NCBI RefSeq assembly: GCF_025963695.1
Contig: NZ_JAOQAH010000085.1
Coordinates: 79,914-143,913 of the forward strand
DNA length: 64,000 nucleotides
Direction: 5' to 3'
Source of the DNA: Segetibacter sp.
GTDB taxonomy: Bacteria; Bacteroidota; Bacteroidia; Chitinophagales; Chitinophagaceae
The notes beneath the pieces were generated by a model. The model was given only the letters and a program-made list of their open reading frames with translations. It did no database searches and had not been told where the DNA came from. The translations under genes were made by a program, and so were the position numbers. Below are positions 36,590 to 46,781 of the stretch, piece after piece. Each line of letters starts with the position of its first letter. Position 1 is the first letter of the stretch.

Positions 36590-38530
36590 ATGATCAATGT
36601 TTCTTTTCCTGATGGTGCAATAAGGCAATATGAAAATGGTAGTTCGGCGATGGATATTGCTAAATCTATCAGTGAAGGTCTTGCCCGCAAGGTGTTGGCG
36701 GCAAAAGTGGATGGACAGGTGTGGGACTTGTCAAGGCCCATTATGAGTGATGTGTCTTTACAACTGCTAACGTGGAATGAAATAGAAGGAAAATCTACAT
36801 TTTGGCATTCTTCAGCACATTTAATGGCTGAGGCATTGGAAAACGTTTACCCCGGTGTAAAACTTGGAATTGGTCCAGCTATAGAAAAAGGTTTTTATTA
36901 CGATATTGACTTAGGTGACAGGCAAATAACAGAAGACGACCTCAGAAAGCTTGAAGTGAAGATGGTTGAGCTGGCTAAAACGAACTCTGTTTATCAAAGG
37001 AAAGAAGTGAGTAAGGACGACGCAGTAAAATACTTTACAGACAAAGGTGACGAGTATAAATTAGAGTTAATCGAAGGTCTAAATGATGGGGAGATCACTT
37101 TTTATAGCCAGGGAAATTTTACCGACCTCTGTCGCGGACCACATATTCCAAATACAGGATTCATAAAAGCCATTAAGCTTACCAACATAGCCGGTGCCTA
37201 TTGGAGAGGAGACGAGAAACGCAAAATGCTTACGCGTATTTATGGTGTAACATTTCCTAACCAGAAAGAGCTGGATGAATATGTGACTTTGCTTGAAGAG
37301 GCAAAGAAACGAGACCACAGGAAATTGGGAAAAGAGCTGGAATTATTTACTTTTTCAGAAAGAGTTGGATTGGGGCTGCCATTATGGTTGCCTAAAGGCG
37401 CTATGCTAAGGGAAAGACTTCAGCAATTTTTGCAGAAGGCTCAAATTGAGACGGGTTATCTTCCGGTAATAACTCCTCATATCGGTCATAAAAATTTGTA
37501 CGTTACAAGTGGTCACTATGAGAAATACGGTAAAGACAGCTTTCAACCTATAGGAACACCACAGGAAGGAGAGGAATTTTTTCTTAAACCTATGAATTGC
37601 CCGCACCACTGCGAAATTTATAAAGCAGTACCGAGAAGTTATAAAGATCTTCCACTTCGCCTCGCTGAGTTTGGTACAGTTTATCGTTATGAACAGCATG
37701 GTGAATTGCACGGTTTGACGCGTGTTCGTGGTTTTACTCAGGATGATGCTCACCTTTTTTGTAAGCCCGACCAGGTAAATGATGAATTTAAGAAAGTTAT
37801 TGACCTGGTTTTATACGTTTTTAAATCGTTAAGTTTTACCGATTATACAGCGCAAATTTCATTAAGAGACAAAGAAGACAGGTCTAAATACATAGGAACA
37901 GATGAAAACTGGGAAATAGCTGAAAAGGCAATTATTGAGGCTTCCGCAGAAAAAGGGTTGTCAACTGTGATAGAATATGGAGAAGCAGCGTTTTATGGCC
38001 CAAAACTTGATTTCATGGTGAAGGACGCTATAGGACGAAAATGGCAGTTAGGTACGATTCAGGTAGATTACAATTTACCAGAGCGGTTTGATCTTACATA
38101 TATCGGTGAAGACAATGCTAAGCATAGGCCAGTAATGATTCATAGAGCGCCATTTGGGTCAATGGAAAGATTTATTGCAGTATTAATTGAACATTGTGCA
38201 GGAAAATTCCCTTTGTGGCTCGCACCAACCCAGGCGGTAGTGCTACCTATAAGCGATAAATTTAGTGAGTATGCCGAGGAAGTTAGGATGCAGCTTAAAA
38301 GGGCAGATATAAGAGTGGAGGTAGATGAACGGAACGAAAAAATTGGTAGAAAGATCAGGGAAGCAGAAATGAACAAAATTCCCTATATGCTTGTGGTAGG
38401 AGAAAAAGAGGTTGCAGAGGGTAAAGTATCACTTAGAAAGCAGGCAAAAGGAGATTTGGGAACAAAATTAGTCAGTGAAACAATAGATTTTCTGAAAGAG
38501 GAAATCGATAGTAAAAGAGCTTTCGAATAA
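36590..38530 (+). CDS. thrS: Threonyl-tRNA synthetase
   Basis: The start [17 protein letters not shown] at 36590 is the family N-terminus, and an open extension of 9 codons is ignored. The 646-residue protein has a TGS domain (1-60), an editing domain with the HSSAH motif, the class II catalytic core ([44 protein letters not shown]) and an anticodon-binding domain. It charges tRNA-Thr. infC follows on the same strand, 100 bases on. Confidence 0.97.
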   Translation: MINVSFPDGAIRQYENGSSAMDIAKSISEGLARKVLAAKVDGQVWDLSRPIMSDVSLQLLTWNEIEGKSTFWHSSAHLMAEALENVYPGVKLGIGPAIEKGFYYDIDLGDRQITEDDLRKLEVKMVELAKTNSVYQRKEVSKDDAVKYFTDKGDEYKLELIEGLNDGEITFYSQGNFTDLCRGPHIPNTGFIKAIKLTNIAGAYWRGDEKRKMLTRIYGVTFPNQKELDEYVTLLEEAKKRDHRKLGKELELFTFSERVGLGLPLWLPKGAMLRERLQQFLQKAQIETGYLPVITPHIGHKNLYVTSGHYEKYGKDSFQPIGTPQEGEEFFLKPMNCPHHCEIYKAVPRSYKDLPLRLAEFGTVYRYEQHGELHGLTRVRGFTQDDAHLFCKPDQVNDEFKKVIDLVLYVFKSLSFTDYTAQISLRDKEDRSKYIGTDENWEIAEKAIIEASAEKGLSTVIEYGEAAFYGPKLDFMVKDAIGRKWQLGTIQVDYNLPERFDLTYIGEDNAKHRPVMIHRAPFGSMERFIAVLIEHCAGKFPLWLAPTQAVVLPISDKFSEYAEEVRMQLKRADIRVEVDERNEKIGRKIREAEMNKIPYMLVVGEKEVAEGKVSLRKQAKGDLGTKLVSETIDFLKEEIDSKRAFE

Positions 38531-38630
38531 TTTTACTATTTTTAGTCATATGAGATAGGTTGAAAATTGATTAATTATTATTTGAAATAATTATTAAAAA
38601 TAAAAACAAACAGTAACCAAAAAACGATTA

Positions 38631-39206
38631 ATGGCAGTAAACCCGGGTTTTTTTAGGGGACGTAACCCAAATTTTCGAAAAGAGCAACAACAGGAACATC
38701 GTACTAACAGGATGATCCGGATACCTGAAGTTAGATTGGTAGGGGAAGGAATTGAGCCAGGTGTTTATCCTACAGAGAAGGCTTTAGCAATGGCTGAAGC
38801 ACAAGGTCTTGATTTAGTTGAAATTTCTCCAAACGCAGTTCCTCCTGTGTGCAGAATTATTGACTATAAAAAGTTCTTGTACGAGAAGAAGCGCAAGGAG
38901 AAGGAGATGAAGGCGAACTCAAAGCAGAGCGAGGTTAAAGAAATTCGCTTCACGCCCAGTACCGATGAGCACGATTTTGACTTTAAGTGTAAACATGCTG
39001 AGAAGTTTTTGAAGGAAGGTGACAAGGTAAAAGCTTACGTACAATTTAAAGGACGTGCCATCATGTTCAAAGACCGTGGCGAGCTACTTCTTTTAAAATT
39101 CGCCGAGCGTTTAGCGGAAACAGGTGTTTTAGAAGGGATGCCTAAAATGGAAGGTAAAAGAATGTTAGTTATTTTTGCACCGAAGGGCCAGAAGAAAAAC
39201 AAGTAA
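38631..39206 (+). CDS. infC: Translation initiation factor IF-3
   Basis: The 191-residue protein begins with a short basic extension, then IF-3 N (NRMIRIPEVRLVGEGIEPGVYP, DLVEISPNAVPPVCRIIDYKKF) and IF-3 C (VKEIRFTPSTDEHDFDFKCKHAEKFL). It binds the 30S subunit and controls start-codon selection. It starts with ATG, not the rare AUU known in E. coli infC. A terminator follows, and the ribosomal genes rpmI and rplT, usually next in this operon, are absent. Confidence 0.97.
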   Translation: MAVNPGFFRGRNPNFRKEQQQEHRTNRMIRIPEVRLVGEGIEPGVYPTEKALAMAEAQGLDLVEISPNAVPPVCRIIDYKKFLYEKKRKEKEMKANSKQSEVKEIRFTPSTDEHDFDFKCKHAEKFLKEGDKVKAYVQFKGRAIMFKDRGELLLLKFAERLAETGVLEGMPKMEGKRMLVIFAPKGQKKNK

Positions 39207-39224
39207 TTTTTTTAATATAGTAGT

Positions 39225-39254
39225 AAACAGTAGAGCAGTCTCTACTGTTTTTTT
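39225..39254 (+). terminator. Terminator after infC
   Basis: AAACAGTAGA pairs with TCTACTGTTT (10 bp, 6-base loop), followed by more T residues. Confidence 0.75.
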
Positions 39255-39311
39255 ATGTGCACACTTCTCTCATTCGATTAGGAGCTAAACAACTTTAAAT
39301 ATTTTTTATTT

Positions 39312-40181
39312 ATGTCATTAAGTTACAGCAAGAGAGTTCAAATAATCGAATGTCCCCGCGATGCAATGCAAGGTTGGAAGACACTTATCCCAACCCAAAC
39401 AAAAATTACTTACCTAAACAGTTTACTTAAAGTTGGTTTTCACACCCTTGACTGCGGCAGCTTTGTTTCAGCTAAGGCTATCCCTCAAATGGCGGATACA
39501 AAGGAGGTAATTGCACAACTATCATTAGAAGGCAGTAAAACAAAATTGCTGGTAATTGTAGCCAACGTAAGGGGAGCCGAAGAAGCGGTTCGGTTTGAAC
39601 AAATCACTTATTTGGGTTTCCCGTTTTCCATTTCTCCAACATTTCAAATAAGAAATACGAATAGCTCCATTAAAGAAAGCCTCCTGCGGGTAGATGAGAT
39701 ACAGAACTTGTGTCTGAAAAATAATAAGGAATTAGTACTATACCTAAGCATGGCATTTGGAAACCCATATGACGACGGGTATAATGAAGAGACGCTGTTG
39801 CATTGGGCGGATGAGATGGTTAAAAAAAATATTAAAATTATTTCGCTTGCTGATACTGTGGGCATAGCAACTCCTGATCAAATTAATTTTGCACTCGCCA
39901 CTTTAATTGCTGCTTATCCGCAGGCAGAGTTTGGAGTACACCTTCATTCAACTGCTGCAGATTGGCAAGAGAAACTCGCAGCCGCCCTTGACGCAGGGTG
40001 CAAAAGATTTGATGGGGCTTTAAAAGGAATTGGCGGTTGTCCGATGGCAACAAACGAACTGGTAGGAAATATGAATACAGAACGAATGATTGGTTATTTT
40101 AAAGAGATGGATATGATTAGATTTTTAAATGAAGAGGCGTTAGAAGACTCTTTGAGGTTGGCAGAGCAGGTATTTGTATAG
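39312..40181 (+). CDS. Hydroxymethylglutaryl-CoA lyase-like protein
   Basis: This 289-residue TIM barrel of the DRE-TIM metallolyase family has the N-terminal ECPRDAMQGW where most HMG-CoA lyases read GPRDGLQNE, the metal residues in HLHSTAADW and the catalytic-cysteine loop GALKGIGGCPMATNELVGNM. It cleaves HMG-CoA to acetoacetate and acetyl-CoA in leucine catabolism, or acts on a related acyl-CoA. The neighbours do not indicate a pathway. Confidence 0.88.
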   Translation: MSLSYSKRVQIIECPRDAMQGWKTLIPTQTKITYLNSLLKVGFHTLDCGSFVSAKAIPQMADTKEVIAQLSLEGSKTKLLVIVANVRGAEEAVRFEQITYLGFPFSISPTFQIRNTNSSIKESLLRVDEIQNLCLKNNKELVLYLSMAFGNPYDDGYNEETLLHWADEMVKKNIKIISLADTVGIATPDQINFALATLIAAYPQAEFGVHLHSTAADWQEKLAAALDAGCKRFDGALKGIGGCPMATNELVGNMNTERMIGYFKEMDMIRFLNEEALEDSLRLAEQVFV

Positions 40182-40322
40182 TCTTTGTTGTTTTTTATAA
40201 TGAAGCGATTGATGTAGAGCCTGCCGAAGTAATAGGAACCACTGCTACGATTTATTTAAAGGTTGATGATAATATGAACTTCATTTTCAAATTTTCAATT
40301 CATTCATTTTCAAATTTGCACT

Positions 40323-41306
40323 ATGAAACTCATGTTAGATGTTCAAATTAAATCTCCTGCTAAGAAGATAACTTATGCTGATAGGTTTTTTTTAATTGGC
40401 TCTTGTTTTACCGAGCACATTGGGCGACGGTTAGAGGAACTGAAGTTTTCAACGATACAAAATCCTAACGGAATTTTATTTGACCCTGTCAGCGTAAGCA
40501 AAAGCCTCAATTCCTACGTGGATCTGAAAAAATACAAACAAGCCGATCTTTTTTATTTAAATGAGCTATGGCAAAGTTGGAATCATCATTCTCTTTTTTC
40601 CGGAATGGATGCTAATAACGTATTGCTTAATATCAACCTGTCTCAACGAAAAGCGCACGAGGAATTAAAATCTGCGACATGGCTTGTTATAACGCTAGGT
40701 TCATCATTTTCTTACCAACTTACTGAGGATAATCAACCTGTTGCCAATTGTCATCGGGCTCCTGGACAGTGGTTTAATAAGCACATGCTTACAACCGAAG
40801 AGACAGTGGCTGCACTGGATGAAAGTATACAAAAGCTGCTCGTTTTCAATCAAACCTTGCAAATCATATTTACAATCAGTCCCGTTCGCCATATACGAGA
40901 TGGGGTTGTAGAGAATAACCGTAGTAAAGCAAGGTTAATTGAAGCGGTTCATCAATTGGTTGACAAGTATTCCCATGTACACTATTTCCCTTCTTACGAA
41001 CTGGTTATTGACGTTTTGCGCGATTATCGTTTTTATGATGTTGACCTGGTTCATCCTAATTATGCCGCTACCGAGTTTGTGTTTGAAAAATTTGAAGACA
41101 GTTTTATTGACCCCGATACAAGGAGTTATATGGAAGAGATTAAGAAAATCGCCAGCGGCTATAAGCACAAGCCGTTTCAGCCCCAGACGCAGTCACATCA
41201 ATCTTTCTTGAAGAGCAGTTTTGAAAAAGTCAGGCAGTTGCAGGAAAAGCTACCGGAGCTCGATTTCTCTAAGGAGTTAACGTATTTTTCGAAGAGAAAT
41301 TTGTAG
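40323..41306 (+). CDS. GSCFA domain protein
   Basis: The 327-residue protein contains FLIGSCFTEHIGRRLEELKF, the signature that names the GSCFA family, and LVITLGSSFSYQL, FTISPVRHIRDGV and LVHPNYAA, which resemble the blocks of SGNH-type esterases (serine, then DxxH-like). It is cytoplasmic by sequence. The function is not established. Confidence 0.9.
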   Translation: MKLMLDVQIKSPAKKITYADRFFLIGSCFTEHIGRRLEELKFSTIQNPNGILFDPVSVSKSLNSYVDLKKYKQADLFYLNELWQSWNHHSLFSGMDANNVLLNINLSQRKAHEELKSATWLVITLGSSFSYQLTEDNQPVANCHRAPGQWFNKHMLTTEETVAALDESIQKLLVFNQTLQIIFTISPVRHIRDGVVENNRSKARLIEAVHQLVDKYSHVHYFPSYELVIDVLRDYRFYDVDLVHPNYAATEFVFEKFEDSFIDPDTRSYMEEIKKIASGYKHKPFQPQTQSHQSFLKSSFEKVRQLQEKLPELDFSKELTYFSKRNL

Positions 41307-41371
41307 AAGGATACACAATGGTTCTTCTAATATTGATGTTTGTGTTTTTCAACAATTGTTTTTCATCGCCT

Positions 41372-41396
41372 CATTCTTGCGTCGCACACTTTTACT
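41372..41396 (-). repeat. Dispersed repeat copy 10 (GTGCGACGCAAG variant)
   Basis: The reverse complement reads AGTAAAAGTGTGCGACGCAA followed by GAATG. Confidence 0.65.
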
Positions 41397-41533
41397 TTAT
41401 AGCTATTTGCGACGTTTTTACTAAGGCAGATAATCTTTAACTATTGTTTATGTTCATCTTATGAATTTGCGAATGGCTTGCCTCCTGCATGCCAAATAAA
41501 GTTTTTAGAAAGGCGTTGCTTGAAAAATAAAAA

Positions 41534-41560
41534 GTACAAGTGAGTGACACAACGATGTTG
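41534..41560 (+). repeat. Dispersed repeat copy 11 (GTGACACAAC subtype)
   Basis: It starts GTACAAGTGAGTGACACAAC and continues GATGTTG. Confidence 0.7.
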
Positions 41561-41583
41561 AAAAGCATTACGAAAGTTCGTAA

Positions 41584-41629
41584 CAAAAAAAAATCTCCTG
41601 ACCCACTTCTATGGCTTGGGGCCAGGAGA
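41584..41629 (-). terminator. Terminator of the GH1-RmlD gene
   Basis: On the minus strand TCTCCTG and CAGGAGA pair around an imperfect GCCCC/GGG inner stem, followed by a run of nine T. It lies 22 bases after the stop. Confidence 0.75.
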
Positions 41630-41651
41630 CTGCTATCGATTCATTCGTCTT

Positions 41652-43838
41652 TTACATTATGATCATTTCCTGTTCTCTAAAAAATCTATCTAATGCATTG
41701 TCAAGATTGGGCAGCTCGAAACCTTTTTCGGTAGTAAGCACACTATAAGTTGGCCGTGATGCGAGAAAGTTCATTTCAGGTAATGTGACTGCTCTGAAAT
41801 GCTTTGGGTTATACCCGCTTCTGTTTGCTACTTCATAAGCCAACATTGCCCAGCTTATACTTCCTTTATTTGAAATATTCCAAATTCCGTTTGCCTCGTC
41901 TATCAACAAATCAAGCGTAGTGTGTACAAGGTCCGGAACATAAGTGGGAGAGACCGTTACATCTTTTGGTGCGGCAAACGCTTGTTCATTTGAAAATGAT
42001 TTAAGCGCATCGTGTACAAAGTTGCACCTGTCCCACGGCCCGAAAAAGGCGCCAGTTCGTATAATTAGGGCGTTTGGATCATTTTTTAAAACATTTTCCT
42101 CTGCCATGGCCTTGCTTTGACCGTAAATGTTTAATGGAGAAACGAAGTCGCTTTCCAGGTAAGGATTGTTCTTTTTGCCATCAAAAACAAGATCTGAAGA
42201 ATAAGTCACAAACTGAATTCCGTATTTGCGGCAAACTGTTGAAAGAAACTTAGGTGCTACACTATTCACCATAAAACAATCCTCAACCGCTTTTTCTGCT
42301 TCGTCTATTTTTGAATACCCTGCGGTATTAACTATGGCCCATGGGTTATGATGCTTCACCATTCGCTCAATGTCTGCTACATCAGAAATATCAACCTCTT
42401 GCCTGCCTAATAAAATATGATGTATTCCGCGCAACTCACAAAGGCGGCTAAAAGCACTTCCTAGTGTGCCGGTCTTTCCTATAATGATTAAAGGGTTTCC
42501 CTGGGGCTTCCTTTTAGGCGGGGAAGTAATATCGATTTCGTCCAGGTGATAGGTAACCGCGCACGATCTTTTCCACCAGCCATCTTCTTTAAATACCGGG
42601 TGGGTAAACTCAGTTCCCTCTGCGAGCGATTTTACCAGCTTTGTAAGTGCCGTTGGTCTTGGTTCTGCAAGGGCTCTTACATCAAATAATCCTGGTTCAT
42701 AAATCCCGACAGGTTTTGTTAAAAGGCTACACCAATCAAAAGACCCTAAGAGGGCCCATGCCGTAACTGCTCTAATATCTGCACCTTCATCCTTTAGTTT
42801 ATTAACTGCCGTCCAAATGTAGTTAAACCATCTTAGTTGTTCCTCACGCGTACAATGCAGGTGAACTTCGGTAATGGCAATAGGTAAATGAAAACGTTCC
42901 CACACTTCCTTAAACAAAACTTCAGGCCCTTCGTTTTTTCCAACTCGCACCGCTTCAACATCGGCATATACATCAATACCATTACCTCCAATAGTATGAG
43001 CAGGAAATTTTTCTATTTTCTCGTCAATATATCGCTCTGAAGTAACATAGTGATTAACACCCATTATATCAGGAGGGCAGGGGTTTTCTGCGAAAAATTG
43101 AAAGTCTTCTTCAGTAAGTCCTTCCCCGGTAAGATAGCCCCATAAAGAGTGATTCTTATTAATCTTTCCCGCAAGTATATCGAACGACAACCAACGCCGT
43201 TTGTTCTCGAAGTCGGCCTGGTGCCGAAGTTTATGAGAGCTTTGTGTTTTACCTATGTCTTCAGTTTGAACAAGCTTTGCATTGGGATTCACCTTTCTGA
43301 TAGCTTGCATTGCAAGAACAGTTCCTTTACACTCAGCAAGCAATATTTTCAGGAAATCTAAAGTGTTGGCTTTATGTGGATACCAGTGTCCATATAAACC
43401 GCAGAACCGCGCTGTAGTTAACGGTTCATTTACCGGTGTATAATAGGTAATCCAGGGAAACTGTGCGGCAACCTTCCCCGCGTACTCTCCCAAACCTTCC
43501 GCGAAACTTCCATCAAAAAAGTCGGCATATATAGGACCACTTCCGTGATGAACCAAGCCGGCAATAGGTTCAATGCCGGCTTGGTTTAATTCGTTCAATC
43601 TTGCTTCAGAGTAGCTCCAATCTATTATGGTATCTTTTTGCGCCGCGTGTTTCTCCCAAAGTATAGGATAACGGAGTGCTTTAATTCCTAAATCGGCGAA
43701 TCGTTTTATATCCTCAGATCCTCTCGTATAATGGCCAGACAGCACTAGCTGGTCCATGTAAGTGTCGTCAACTCTATTGAGAGAACATTCAAGCCCGCCC
43801 CATATTTCAATTCTGTTTTTGGTATACTCTGTCTTCAT
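41652..43838 (-). CDS. Fusion of GH1-like glycosidase and RmlD-like sugar-nucleotide reductase
   Basis: The start at 43838 (MKTEYTKNRIEIWGGLECSL) is preferred. The frame is open 23 codons further into the upstream gene. Residues about 8-400 are a family 1 glycoside hydrolase barrel with the acid/base glutamate in YTPVNEPLTT and the nucleophile in IAITEVHLHC. Residues about 445-720 are an RmlD-like SDR domain (LIIIGKTGTLGSAF, VNTAGYSKIDEAE, YSSDLVFDGK, YGQSKAMAE) that normally reduces dTDP-4-keto-rhamnose. It overlaps the upstream gene by 32 bases, so the two are translationally coupled. The combination suggests glycan synthesis or remodelling rather than sugar degradation. Confidence 0.88.
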   Translation of the reverse strand: MKTEYTKNRIEIWGGLECSLNRVDDTYMDQLVLSGHYTRGSEDIKRFADLGIKALRYPILWEKHAAQKDTIIDWSYSEARLNELNQAGIEPIAGLVHHGSGPIYADFFDGSFAEGLGEYAGKVAAQFPWITYYTPVNEPLTTARFCGLYGHWYPHKANTLDFLKILLAECKGTVLAMQAIRKVNPNAKLVQTEDIGKTQSSHKLRHQADFENKRRWLSFDILAGKINKNHSLWGYLTGEGLTEEDFQFFAENPCPPDIMGVNHYVTSERYIDEKIEKFPAHTIGGNGIDVYADVEAVRVGKNEGPEVLFKEVWERFHLPIAITEVHLHCTREEQLRWFNYIWTAVNKLKDEGADIRAVTAWALLGSFDWCSLLTKPVGIYEPGLFDVRALAEPRPTALTKLVKSLAEGTEFTHPVFKEDGWWKRSCAVTYHLDEIDITSPPKRKPQGNPLIIIGKTGTLGSAFSRLCELRGIHHILLGRQEVDISDVADIERMVKHHNPWAIVNTAGYSKIDEAEKAVEDCFMVNSVAPKFLSTVCRKYGIQFVTYSSDLVFDGKKNNPYLESDFVSPLNIYGQSKAMAEENVLKNDPNALIIRTGAFFGPWDRCNFVHDALKSFSNEQAFAAPKDVTVSPTYVPDLVHTTLDLLIDEANGIWNISNKGSISWAMLAYEVANRSGYNPKHFRAVTLPEMNFLASRPTYSVLTTEKGFELPNLDNALDRFFREQEMIIM

Positions 43839-46155
43839 CTGTGTGCAGTTTGGTGGACAATTCGGACTGCATGATCTTTTTAAAGGTAGAAAGTGCCTGT
43901 GCAACAACCTGGTCCATATTATAATAACGGTACGTAGCTAGCCGGCCCACAAAGTAAGTGTTGGTTAGTTGATTAGCCAATGCTGCGTACTTTTTATATA
44001 GTAATTCATTTTCGGGTCTTGGAACCGGGTAATAAGGATCTCCTGTTGCTTCAGGGTATTCGTACACTAAGGTTGTCTTATCGTGCTTTTGTCCGGTTAA
44101 ATGTTTGAATTCCGTAATCCTTGTAAAACCGTAATCGTTTGGATAATTTATAGTGCCTGTCTCCTGAAACTGCGAAGTTTCAAGTGTTTCAAATTTAAAG
44201 CGTAACGACCTGTAAGGAAGTTTACCATATTTATAGTTGAAGAATTCGTCTACTGGTCCGGTATAAATCAGTTTCCTGAATTTCACTTCGTTCATCACTT
44301 CTTCATAATCAGTATTTAGCATGATCTTAATGTTTGGGTGCGAAAGCATTTTTTCAAACATTTTAGTATAACCATGCGCAGGCATCGCCTGGAATGCATC
44401 AGTGAAGTAACGGTCATCTTTGTTTGTTCTTGTAGGTACCCTTGCTGTTACTGAAGCATCTAGCTCAGAAGGGTCAAGATCCCACTGTTTACGGGTGTAT
44501 CCCCTAAAGAACTTCTCATATAATTCTCTGCCAACTTTGCTTACCACCACGTCTTCAGAAGTCTTTACCGGGTAAGTCTTTTCCGCTCTCGAGGCCAAAA
44601 ACTCTTCCACCTCAAGGCCATTAAGATTTAATCCGTAATACTTATTAATTGTATTAAGATTGATAGGTACGGGCAACAATTGTCCATCTACGTTAGCCAG
44701 CACTTTATGCTGGTAATTGCGCCAACCTGTAAACTTGCTTAAGTGGTTAAAGACATCAGCAGAGTTTGTATGAAAAATATGTGGGCCGTATTTGTGAATT
44801 AAAATGCCATCCTCGTTATAATAGTCATATGCGTTGCCGCCAATGTGGTTCCTTTTATCTATGATTAAGATTTTCTTATTACCTACAGAAGCCAGTCTTT
44901 CCGCAAGAACACTACCAGCGAAACCAGCACCGACAATCAGGTAATCATAAGTATACTTTTCTGATGCTCGCGCAACCGTCTTGTTCTTTTTCTGATTAGC
45001 GAGAGTAGCATTTATTCGCTTCAACATTTCCATGAAAGTCGAACTCCAGCTCTTATCCGCCAGAAATTCGTCAACCTCTGGTAGCCAGTTACTCCTGTTC
45101 ATCCCCATGTATTCCTCTGCTGCTGCTACAAACTCTTCTGCAGTAGATCCTATTTTTACAATGCCCTTATTACCATAAGGATTAACAACATCAGTAATTG
45201 GAGTGGAGACAACAGGTACACCTGCTGCCAGGTACTCAGGCGTTTTTGTTGGGCTGATGAACCTGGTAGATTCATTTATAGCAAAAGGAATTAAGGCAAC
45301 ATCCCACCCTGAGACGTAATGTGGTAATTCATCATAGCTTTTTCCACCCAGCAAATGCACATTTGACTGTGTTGGAAGAGTGTCGCGATTTATTTTAACT
45401 ACCGGGCCCAACAAAACAAAATTCCACTCAGGCTTTAAATCTGCCATTTGCTTAACAAGCTCTATATCAAATCTTTCATCTATAACGCCATAAAATCCAA
45501 GCTTGGGTCCATTGATATTTATTTGGTCTATGGGTTCTTCCCTCACAGTTCTGGCCTGTTCAAAATGTTTCTTATCTATACTACTTGGAAACGCATAAAT
45601 GTTTTTATGCTTGTCTTTTTTGTGATCATACAAACACTGGCCTCCGGTGAAAACAATGTCGGCTTTTTTAAACAAGTCATTTTCGAAATCAGTAAGTCTT
45701 GCAGGGGCGTTTTTAAAGTGAGACAACTCATCCATGCAGTCATATATAGTAAGAGCAGGCTTGATGTGAGCCGAAAATGCAAGCGCCATTGGGGTATAGT
45801 ACCAAAAAATTAAATCATCTAAATTTTTGTTCTTTAAAAACCTATCCAATAAACTTTTTTGTAATCTTTCCGTTTCCTCCTGAGATATTCCGTTAGGAAG
45901 GTGAGGTCTTACTATCCAAAGGTTATCAGCTTTAGGGGTAAAAGACAAAGTAGGTTCACCTGGAGCATCATGATACGGCTCTTCAACAAAATAGACGGTA
46001 AACATGGTAGCAAAACGAGAAAGAAGGTGCTGGGGACGCTGATAAACGAAATCCCATCGTAGGTGAGAAAAACAAATAAGGGTAGAAGGATTGTTTGAAT
46101 GTCCGTCTAAATTGTAACCATTATTGGTTTTAAAAAAGCTGTTTGTTACCTCCAT
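43807..46155 (-). CDS. Fusion of glycosyltransferase and UDP-galactopyranose mutase
   Basis: Residues about 25-390 are a GT-B glycosyltransferase (ICFSHLRWDFVYQRPQHLLSRF, a Rossmann C-half with KLGFYGVIDERFD, SPTKTPEYLAAGVPVVST). Residues about 400-770 are a full UDP-galactopyranose mutase: FAD motif YLIVGAGFAGSVLAERL, HKYGPHIFHTN, RGYTRKQWDLDP, YTGPVDEFFNYKYG and the C-terminal FVGRLATYRYYNMDQV. The mutase makes UDP-galactofuranose. The transferase may add that sugar or another to a surface polymer. About 640 bases upstream are free of genes, so a promoter probably lies there. The operon appears to consist of this gene and the GH1-RmlD gene. Confidence 0.9.
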   Translation of the reverse strand: MEVTNSFFKTNNGYNLDGHSNNPSTLICFSHLRWDFVYQRPQHLLSRFATMFTVYFVEEPYHDAPGEPTLSFTPKADNLWIVRPHLPNGISQEETERLQKSLLDRFLKNKNLDDLIFWYYTPMALAFSAHIKPALTIYDCMDELSHFKNAPARLTDFENDLFKKADIVFTGGQCLYDHKKDKHKNIYAFPSSIDKKHFEQARTVREEPIDQININGPKLGFYGVIDERFDIELVKQMADLKPEWNFVLLGPVVKINRDTLPTQSNVHLLGGKSYDELPHYVSGWDVALIPFAINESTRFISPTKTPEYLAAGVPVVSTPITDVVNPYGNKGIVKIGSTAEEFVAAAEEYMGMNRSNWLPEVDEFLADKSWSSTFMEMLKRINATLANQKKNKTVARASEKYTYDYLIVGAGFAGSVLAERLASVGNKKILIIDKRNHIGGNAYDYYNEDGILIHKYGPHIFHTNSADVFNHLSKFTGWRNYQHKVLANVDGQLLPVPINLNTINKYYGLNLNGLEVEEFLASRAEKTYPVKTSEDVVVSKVGRELYEKFFRGYTRKQWDLDPSELDASVTARVPTRTNKDDRYFTDAFQAMPAHGYTKMFEKMLSHPNIKIMLNTDYEEVMNEVKFRKLIYTGPVDEFFNYKYGKLPYRSLRFKFETLETSQFQETGTINYPNDYGFTRITEFKHLTGQKHDKTTLVYEYPEATGDPYYPVPRPENELLYKKYAALANQLTNTYFVGRLATYRYYNMDQVVAQALSTFKKIMQSELSTKLHTDEDRVYQKQN

Positions 46156-46560
46156 AGTTCAATGTAAATTTTAAGGTCAGAGATTGCAATACGCATTTAT
46201 ATAGTATTAAATACGTGCCATTCTTTTTTCAATATAGAATCCTATGATATATTATAATTATGTAAAATATAAAAGGATTTAAATTAGAGCCCGAAAAGGT
46301 AGTGTGGAAATAACTGCACAAATGTTTAAACTCTGAAAAGGAAGATCTAAACAGATTAAAGAGCACTTTCCGGAAAATGGAAATTTAATGGATGAGTTGA
46401 AGAAAAATGCTTCAACTGCAACCCGAAGCTTTTTTCTTCTAACTGTTGTAGCAGTGTAAGCAACAGTTAACCGGGCTACAATGGAAAGATCAATCATTGA
46501 AGTAGAATAGACGCCTAAGTGGTATATAAGAAGCCATGGAACAACCATTAGTTCTTTTGT

Positions 46561-46582
46561 GCAGGAGGGCGTCGCTACATTC
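46561..46582 (+). repeat. Possible diverged repeat copy 12
   Basis: GGAGGGCGTCGCTAC resembles the GGAGCGTCGCAAC subtype but with several changes, so it is weak. Confidence 0.3.
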
Positions 46583-46749
46583 AACATAAAAACTCCACTG
46601 ATCTTTTCTTAAATAGTGATTGCGAGCTTAAAGTAAGCTGCATATTTATAGTTGAACTAAAAAAAACAGTAAGTAATACGTTTTTACCCGTGGAGAAGTG
46701 CAAATAGATCCATCGCACTTTTACTGGTATACTTCGGAATAAGTAAAAC

Positions 46750-46781
46750 AAAAAAGCATCCGGGTATTGGATGCTTTTTTT
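46750..46781. terminator. Terminator after ytxJ
   Basis: AAAAAAGCATCC pairs with GGATGCTTTTTT (12 bp), at the 3' end of the minus-strand ytxJ gene. Confidence 0.75.

Larger units (their letters stand above)
41307..41651. other. Convergent intergenic region with two repeat copies
   Basis: This 345-base region holds repeat copies 10 (41372, minus) and 11 (41534, plus) and the terminator of the GH1 fusion gene. No gene is seen. Confidence 0.5.

Noticed and set aside
46279..46587. 102-codon minus-strand frame
   Set aside because: No start context and no recognisable domain. It overlaps a diverged repeat copy.
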